Source: TMED27 sp041397865
GTDB lineage: Bacteria > Pseudomonadota > Alphaproteobacteria > Micavibrionales > Micavibrionaceae
Length of the DNA: 64,000 nt
Direction: 5' to 3'
NCBI GenBank assembly: GCA_041397865.1
Contig: JAWKVT010000001.1
Location: 806,001 to 870,000 of the forward strand
In this document: positions 58,833 through 64,000 of the stretch, one piece after another
How the letters are laid out: every line of letters starts with the position of its first letter
Numbering within the stretch: the first letter of the stretch is position 1
Made by a program: the position numbers and the translations under genes
Notes under the pieces: model-generated
The model's database searches: none
What the model was told of the DNA's origin: nothing
The model's input: only the letters and a program-made list of their open reading frames with translations

Positions 58833-60554
58833 ATGCATCGCAGTTTTTATAGCCTCGGCCTCTTCGCCCTATGCACACTCACAGCCGCCCCCACTTTGGC
58901 CAAAGACATCCCCGCAGATTTAACCCTCAAAGCCGCCACCGTCTATACTGACCGCGCACGCCTCACGGATGTATCCGAGCTCGAAGTTCCCGCCGGAAAA
59001 CACGTCATCATCTTCGAAAACCTGCCCGCAGCTCTGGCTCCGGACTCCCTGCGCGTTGAAGGAAAAGGCACCGCCGACGCCACCCTCGGCGCATTATCAC
59101 ACAAAATCATCAATAACGCCGAACTGATCTCGGGCCGCGAAAAAACCCTGAACGACCAGATCGAAACCCTGCAAAACCAGCGCCGCGTTATTGAAGCGGA
59201 AAAAACGGCTCTGGGCGCAAAACGCACCTTCTTAAACTCCCTGCAAGCCCAAGCCGCCGCCAAAACAAAAGAGGAAATCGCCGAATTCAACCTCGAAACC
59301 GGCCAATGGCTTGCCGCCGCGCAAACCATTGAAACCGGCACCGCCGAATCCTTAAAAGCCGATATAGAAAAAGACCTGCAAATACAAAGCCTCGACAAAC
59401 AAATCACCAAACTCCGGCAAGATTTAAGCCAGCTCCATACAGGCCGGAAAAGCAGCTACGAAGTGCGCCTGCCCGTTGAAATCGTCCGCGCCGGAACACT
59501 TAAAATCGACCTGAGCTACCAGCTCTCCGGCGCAACATGGCGCCCGGTTTATGACGCAAGGCTTGATACGAAAACAGGCGCCCTGCAAATCACCCAATAC
59601 GGCGCAGTCACGCAAAACACGGGCGAAGACTGGACGAACATCGCCCTGACGCTCTCCACCGCCCGCCCGCATCGCGGCGCATCCCCCCCCCCGCTAAGCC
59701 CCATGTGGGTCAACATCCACAGCGCCCCGAAACTTCAGGAACTCGGCTTCGAATCAAGAGACTCAGCCGCTCAAAACACCTCTTTACCTGTGCCTATTAC
59801 CCCCCCTCTTGGCAGTGTGAGTATGCCGGAAGATATGGATGGAGAGGAAGACCCCCTGCAACGCTGGCGCAGACTACAAGAAGAACGCGAAGTGCAGCAA
59901 AACACCGCCACCATTAATAACGAAGGGTTCACCGCCGAATACGTCATCCCCGGTCCCTCAAGCGTTCCCGCCGATGGCACGGAAAGCAAACTGCTCATCG
60001 GAAACTTCGAAACCGAAAACGAAATACAAACCCATGTCAAACCGCAAATCAGCGATAACGCCTTCCTCGTCGCCAAAACAACCCTGAAGGGTGAAACCCC
60101 CATCCTCCCCGGCACAATTAGCCTGTTCCGCGACGGCGCCTATGTCGGGCAAAGCGCTCTGCCCCTGCTGCGCCCCGGCAAAGACTATAACCTGTTCTTC
60201 GGCATAGACGACCGGATCGAGGTCGCCCGCGAAACCCTCAAAGCGGAAAACAGCGAGTCCGGCATCATCCTGCGCGACAATGTAAAAGAGCAGCGCTACA
60301 TCACAACGCTGCGCAACCTGCACAAAGAGCCGGTTAAACTCGTCCTGAGCGAATCCACACCCGTCCCGCAGAACGAAAAAATCAGCGTCAAAATCCTGGA
60401 AAAACACACCACGCCCGGCTACGTGCAAGACATTCATAACAAAAAAGGCGTGCTGCAATGGACCCAAACAATCCCGCCCGGAGACAAAACGGAAATCAAA
60501 CTGGGCTGGACGGTTTCCTGGCCGAAAGATCAGCCGATAACGGGCTTGCCTTAA
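58833..60554 (+). CDS. DUF4139 (MuiA-like) exported protein
   Basis: 573 aa. A signal peptide (FYSLGLFALCTLTAAPTLAK) precedes an N-terminal DUF4140-type region with VYTDRARLTDVSELEVPAGKH, a long coiled coil (about 100-205), and the C-terminal DUF4139 beta-rich domain (VRAGTLKIDLSYQLSGATWR, PVYDARLD, TGEDWTNIALTLSTARP to the end ILEKHTTPG... KLGWTVSWP). The family is linked by name to mucoidy inhibition in one species, but its molecular role is unknown. The protein should be periplasmic. Confidence 0.8.
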   Translation: MHRSFYSLGLFALCTLTAAPTLAKDIPADLTLKAATVYTDRARLTDVSELEVPAGKHVIIFENLPAALAPDSLRVEGKGTADATLGALSHKIINNAELISGREKTLNDQIETLQNQRRVIEAEKTALGAKRTFLNSLQAQAAAKTKEEIAEFNLETGQWLAAAQTIETGTAESLKADIEKDLQIQSLDKQITKLRQDLSQLHTGRKSSYEVRLPVEIVRAGTLKIDLSYQLSGATWRPVYDARLDTKTGALQITQYGAVTQNTGEDWTNIALTLSTARPHRGASPPPLSPMWVNIHSAPKLQELGFESRDSAAQNTSLPVPITPPLGSVSMPEDMDGEEDPLQRWRRLQEEREVQQNTATINNEGFTAEYVIPGPSSVPADGTESKLLIGNFETENEIQTHVKPQISDNAFLVAKTTLKGETPILPGTISLFRDGAYVGQSALPLLRPGKDYNLFFGIDDRIEVARETLKAENSESGIILRDNVKEQRYITTLRNLHKEPVKLVLSESTPVPQNEKISVKILEKHTTPGYVQDIHNKKGVLQWTQTIPPGDKTEIKLGWTVSWPKDQPITGLP

Positions 60555-60593
60555 ACCGTTCCCGGCTTTAAAAGCATACCAAAGGAAAAAACT

Positions 60594-61172
60594 ATGTCTG
60601 CAAAATTGCTCTTTTTTGCCGGAAGCGCCCGCAAAGCCTCGGCCAACAAAAAACTCGCCGCCGCCGCCGCCGCCATGGCCGAAGACATCGGCGCGCAAAC
60701 AACATATATAGATCTGGCCGATTACCCCATGCCCATTTTCTGCGAAGACTATGAAGCCGAAAACGGCCTGCCCGAAACCGCCAAAACCCTCAAAAAACTC
60801 TTCGCCGGCCATGACGGCTTCCTTATCGCCTCACCGGAATATAACAGTTCCTTTTCACCCCTGCTCAAAAACACGCTGGACTGGATGACCCGCCCCGAAA
60901 GCAAGGACGAGCCCATCCTCACAGCGTTCAAAGGCAAAACCGCTGCCCTCACCGCCGCCTCTCCCGGCGCACTCGGCGGCCTGCGCGGCCTTATCCCCTT
61001 GCGCATGTGGCTCAGCAATATCCAAATCCACGTCATCCCGCAGCAATTCGCATTGGGCGGCGCCATGTCAGCCTTCGACGAAAACGGCACCTTAACCGAT
61101 GAGAAACAAAAAGAAATGCTCTCCGGCGTCCTGCAACAATTCATTGACACCACTCAGGCTTTAAAAACATAA
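60594..61172 (+). CDS. NADPH-dependent FMN reductase-type flavoprotein
   Basis: 192 aa flavodoxin-like fold. FMN phosphate-binding loop GSARKASANKKL, YIDLADYPMPIF, and the SPEYNSSFSPLLKNTLDW segment are hallmarks of the ChrR/FMN-reductase family. It may reduce quinones, chromate or azo compounds; substrate not predictable. AAAGGAAAAA lies upstream. Palindromic element A4 begins 10 bp after its stop. Confidence 0.88.
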   Translation: MSAKLLFFAGSARKASANKKLAAAAAAMAEDIGAQTTYIDLADYPMPIFCEDYEAENGLPETAKTLKKLFAGHDGFLIASPEYNSSFSPLLKNTLDWMTRPESKDEPILTAFKGKTAALTAASPGALGGLRGLIPLRMWLSNIQIHVIPQQFALGGAMSAFDENGTLTDEKQKEMLSGVLQQFIDTTQALKT

Positions 61173-61182
61173 AAAAACTCTA

Positions 61183-61285
61183 TAGTCGTTCCAGGCCGTT
61201 TTCCGACAAGGCATGAGGAGCGTAGGCGTAGGAAGTTCTACGGTAGCGACGAATAACGATGTCGGAAACGGAAATGGAACGACTA
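61183..61285 (+). repeat. Class A palindromic element, copy A4
   Basis: 99-bp core (61185-61283) between TA and TA. The arms ATAGTCGTTCCA...TTTTCCGACA and TGTCGGAAACGGAAATGGAACGACTAT are complementary apart from a short central stretch. The apical hairpin is CGTAG-GAAGTT-CTACG, bordered by GAGGAGCG and TAGCGACGAATAACGA, close to copy A3. The right arm gives GGAA 9 nt before the purU ATG, which begins two bases after the closing TA. Confidence 0.85.
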
Positions 61286-61286
61286 T

Positions 61287-62126
61287 ATGTATGCACTCTG
61301 CCTCCATTGCAAAGATAAACCCGGCATCGTCGCCGCCGTCGCAACCGCCTTGCGCGACAGCCATTGCAATATCGAGGAATCCGCACAATTCCACGACCCC
61401 CTCTCCGAACAGTTTTTCATGCGCGTTGTCTTCTCACCCCTAAAAGACAGCGCGGAAAAAATCTTCGAAACCCGATTCGAAAAAATTGCCCAAGAATTTG
61501 AAATAGGCTGGGAAATCCACAACTTAAGCGCACCCGTCAAAACAATAATCATGGTCTCAAAAGCCGACCATTGCCTTAACGATCTGCTCTACCGCTGGCG
61601 AACCCGGCAACTCAACATCGACATCACCGGTATCGTTTCAAACCATGAAACCCACCGTACATTGGTCGAAGAACGCGGCCTGCCCTTCCATTACCTCCCG
61701 ATCGACACCGGCAATAAAGCGCAGCAGGAAAAAGCCCTCACCGCCCTTATCGAAAAACAAGACGCCGAACTCATCATTCTCGCCCGCTATATGCAAATCC
61801 TCTCCGGCGATCTCTGCACCCGGTATGCCGGGCGAATCATCAACATCCACCACTCTTTCCTCCCCGGCTTTAAAGGCGCAAAGCCCTACCATCAGGCCTA
61901 TGAGCGCGGCGTAAAAATCATCGGCGCCACCGCGCATTTCGCCACCGGCGATCTGGACGAAGGCCCGATCATAGATCAGGAAACAGTGCGCATCTCCCAC
62001 GCCGATACGCCAAAAAAGCTCCAGCTCATCGGCCAGGACACCGAAAGCAGGGTCCTCGCCCGCGCCATCCGCCTTTATGCCGAACGCCGCATTTTCCTCC
62101 ACGGCCCCCGAACAATTATTCTATAG
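61287..62126 (+). CDS. purU: Formyltetrahydrofolate deformylase
   Basis: 279 aa. An N-terminal ACT domain (YALCLHCKDKPGIVAAVATA) is followed by a formyltransferase-fold catalytic domain with IVSNHETHR, INIHHSFLPGFKGAKPYHQA and GATAHFATGDLDEGPIIDQ. It releases formate from 10-formyl-THF, supplying formate and balancing one-carbon pools. Its start codon directly follows palindromic element A4, so the element forms its whole leader. Confidence 0.94.
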   Translation: MYALCLHCKDKPGIVAAVATALRDSHCNIEESAQFHDPLSEQFFMRVVFSPLKDSAEKIFETRFEKIAQEFEIGWEIHNLSAPVKTIIMVSKADHCLNDLLYRWRTRQLNIDITGIVSNHETHRTLVEERGLPFHYLPIDTGNKAQQEKALTALIEKQDAELIILARYMQILSGDLCTRYAGRIINIHHSFLPGFKGAKPYHQAYERGVKIIGATAHFATGDLDEGPIIDQETVRISHADTPKKLQLIGQDTESRVLARAIRLYAERRIFLHGPRTIIL

Positions 62127-62179
62127 TCATTTTATAGCCCATTGTCCTTTACCCCGCTTTTCCCTAGAATTCATCCGTT

Positions 62180-64000
62180 GTGACAAAATCAGTTTCAAAT
62201 CATAAACACGGATTTTTAACAAAGCTGCTCGCGCCGCTGGGCTTTTCCTGCACCCGTGAAAAAGCGCGCCTCGAAGCCTTCCTCTCCGCCTTCCCCGGCG
62301 AATATTGCGGCTGGTCGGAATCCGATTCCGCCATCGCCTACTCACAAAGCTTCTGCGACATGCTCGGCCTCAAAACCATAGAAAAGCTCACCGACATCCA
62401 AAGCAAACTCTCCCCCGGCGACGCCGCCGCGCTTGAGGGGCTGTTCGAACGCCTCGAACAAACCGCAGCCCCCTTCACAACCCACGCCAAAAACCATGAC
62501 GGCTCGAAAATCTTTAAAATCTCCGGCGCGCAAGGCCAAAGCACAGATGCTCAGGACCGCTTTAATATCCTCTGGCTCGAAGATGTCAGCGAAACATTTC
62601 AGGCCCGCGAAGCTTTTAAGCAAGAAGCCGAAGTCAAAGCCAAGCTTCTCAAACAACTTCAGGTCGCCTTTAACGCTCTGCCCCAACCCCGCTGGATGCG
62701 CGATAAAAACGGCAAAATCCTCTGGATCAACGAAGCCTACAGCGACGCCGCCGGCCTGACAATCAGCACCATCCTCAATGAACAAAAAGAACTCCCCGTC
62801 AGCACCCGCAAAACAAAAAGCGCAAAAGACACCCCCCTGCTCGGCCCGGCACTGGCCGCAAAAGCCCTGCAAAGCGGTGAAAAGCAGCAAAGCCAGGCCC
62901 ATATCTCCATCGGCGGCAAACGCCTGCTCATGAGAATTATAGAAACACCCCTGCCGCAGCTCGAAATGACTCTGGGCCTTTGCGAAGATATCTCCCGCGA
63001 GGAAGAACTCGAAACCAGCCTCAAACGCCACCAATCCTCAAACATCGAACTCCTCGAACAACTCCGCACCGCCATCGCCATTTATGGCGCAGAAGAACAG
63101 CTCGAATTCTACAACTCCGCCTTTTCCCAACTCTGGGGGCTGGAAGATGGCTGGCTCAACACCCGCCCGCGTCTCGGCGATATCATGGAAAAACTCCGCG
63201 ACACCCGCCGCCTGCCCGAACAGGCCGACTTCCGCAAATTCAAACAAAGCTGGCTGGGTATGTTCACCACCCTCATCCAGCCCCATGACGAAATGCTCTA
63301 CCTGCCCGACGGCACCGCCCTGCGCATGCTCGTCATCCCCCATTCCATGGGCGGGCTGATGATGACCTTCGAAGATGTGACCAGCCGCCTTGAACTGGAA
63401 TCCTCCTATAACACCCTCATCGCCGTGCAAAAAGAAACCCTCGACAATCTCGGCGAAGCCGTTGCCGTGTTCGGCGGCGATGGACGCCTAAAACTCTCCA
63501 ACCCGGCCTTCGGACGCCTCTGGAACCTCAATCCCGAACTCCTCGAAGGGCAGCCGCATATCAGCAAAATCGTCGAAAAACTCGAAAACTTCTTCACAAA
63601 AGAAGAATGGCCGCGTCGCCAGAAAGAGTTTGCCGCCAAAGCGCTCGACCGCATGATGCACGAAGGCCGCCTTAAACGCACCGATAACACTCTGGTTGAC
63701 TTTACCACCGTCCCCCTGCCCGATGGCGGCGTACTCATCACTTATATTGACGTCACCGATACGGTCCGCGTTGAAAACGCCCTGCGCGAAAAAAACGCCG
63801 CGCTCGAAGCCGCCGAACAGCTCAAGCTCGACTTCCTCGCCAACGTGTCATACCAACTCCGCACACCTCTCAACGCCATCATGGGCTTTAACGAAATCCT
63901 CGATCAGGAATATTTCGGCCCCCTCAACAAACGGCAAAAGGAATACACAAGAGACACACGCAAAGCCTCCGAGCGCCTGCTCGAACTCATCAACGACATC
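62180..64000 (+). CDS. DivL-like PAS sensor pseudo-kinase with Tyr in place of His (partial, 3' end off the window)
   Basis: 607 codons from a GTG at 62180 to the right edge. Three or four PAS-like sensor modules are visible: RWMRDKNGKILWINEAYSDA near residue 170, EEQLEFYNSAFSQLWGLE near 305, and EAVAVFGGDGRLKLSNPAFG near 430. The dimerisation helix then reads LDFLANVSYQLRTPLNAIMG, where Tyr558 occupies the phospho-accepting His position. In Caulobacter DivL the same position is Tyr and the protein controls CckA and so CtrA. The ATPase part lies beyond the edge. No membrane span is seen in the visible part. No clear ribosome site precedes the GTG. Confidence 0.85.
   Translation, partial: MTKSVSNHKHGFLTKLLAPLGFSCTREKARLEAFLSAFPGEYCGWSESDSAIAYSQSFCDMLGLKTIEKLTDIQSKLSPGDAAALEGLFERLEQTAAPFTTHAKNHDGSKIFKISGAQGQSTDAQDRFNILWLEDVSETFQAREAFKQEAEVKAKLLKQLQVAFNALPQPRWMRDKNGKILWINEAYSDAAGLTISTILNEQKELPVSTRKTKSAKDTPLLGPALAAKALQSGEKQQSQAHISIGGKRLLMRIIETPLPQLEMTLGLCEDISREEELETSLKRHQSSNIELLEQLRTAIAIYGAEEQLEFYNSAFSQLWGLEDGWLNTRPRLGDIMEKLRDTRRLPEQADFRKFKQSWLGMFTTLIQPHDEMLYLPDGTALRMLVIPHSMGGLMMTFEDVTSRLELESSYNTLIAVQKETLDNLGEAVAVFGGDGRLKLSNPAFGRLWNLNPELLEGQPHISKIVEKLENFFTKEEWPRRQKEFAAKALDRMMHEGRLKRTDNTLVDFTTVPLPDGGVLITYIDVTDTVRVENALREKNAALEAAEQLKLDFLANVSYQLRTPLNAIMGFNEILDQEYFGPLNKRQKEYTRDTRKASERLLELINDI

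Noticed and set aside
61213..61443. A 76-codon frame that starts inside element A4 and runs into purU
   Set aside because: Out of frame with purU, no ribosome site, and composition (Asn/Gly/Ser/Pro) typical of a shadow frame.

Overview
This window reads as chromosomal DNA of an alphaproteobacterium. The support is gene content and order: the rnd-kdsD-lptC-lptA-lptB-(x)-rpoN-hpf-(x)-ptsN block, aroA-cmk-rpsA-ihfB-lapA-pyrF, trpF-trpB-trpA-accD-folC, a ChvI/ChvG two-component pair beside rapZ and ahcY, a CHCC zinc-finger protein, a DUF1150-type protein and a DivL-like pseudo-kinase. Codons are biased to C endings with many AAA runs. A Micavibrio-like or rhodospirillal relative is plausible, but that placement is inference from gene style, not from a marker gene.

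Layout. 1-3.5 kb (minus): mlaC (partial), mlaA, lptG, lptF, for outer-membrane lipid transport and LPS export. 3.6-9.6 kb: pepA, a radical-SAM aminomutase, holC, a cytochrome c, pheA and two unknown small genes. 9.9-14.6 kb: ftsK, lolA, recR. 14.9-23.3 kb: a regulator with a degenerate cyclase domain, tRNA-Leu(CAG), the RNase D/KDO/LPS export cluster, an AT-rich foreign gene, rpoN and hpf. 23.4-30.4 kb: a GH19-like lysozyme, ptsN, small heat-shock protein, cysS, folE. 30.4-31.9 kb: an IS200-type element broken by an IS630-type element, next to a palindromic repeat. 32-40 kb: a receiver protein, pyrC, a methyltransferase, a large repeat/RTX protein and a GGDEF-EAL protein. 40-53 kb: aroA to folC. 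53-64 kb: chvI, chvG, rapZ, three small minus-strand ORFs, ahcY, a DUF4139 protein, a flavin reductase, purU and the start of a DivL-like protein.

The most unusual feature is a family of palindromic elements between TA dinucleotides. Class A (six copies) has a core of 97-99 bp. All six sit on the plus strand directly upstream of a gene (an unknown repeat protein, recR, ptsN, ihfB, accD, purU), ending 0-27 nt before the start codon, and most carry the Shine-Dalgarno-like purines in the right arm. Arms and apical hairpin differ in sequence between most copies but stay self-complementary, so structure is conserved. Class B (two copies, 138-144 bp) has a different core; one copy is inserted inside a class A copy with a TA duplication, which shows mobility. 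The window's IS630-type element also begins TAGCC and sits at a TA target, so it is a candidate helper. I do not recognise this family; Neisseria Correia elements and Brucella Bru-RS repeats are the nearest analogues I know in size and form.
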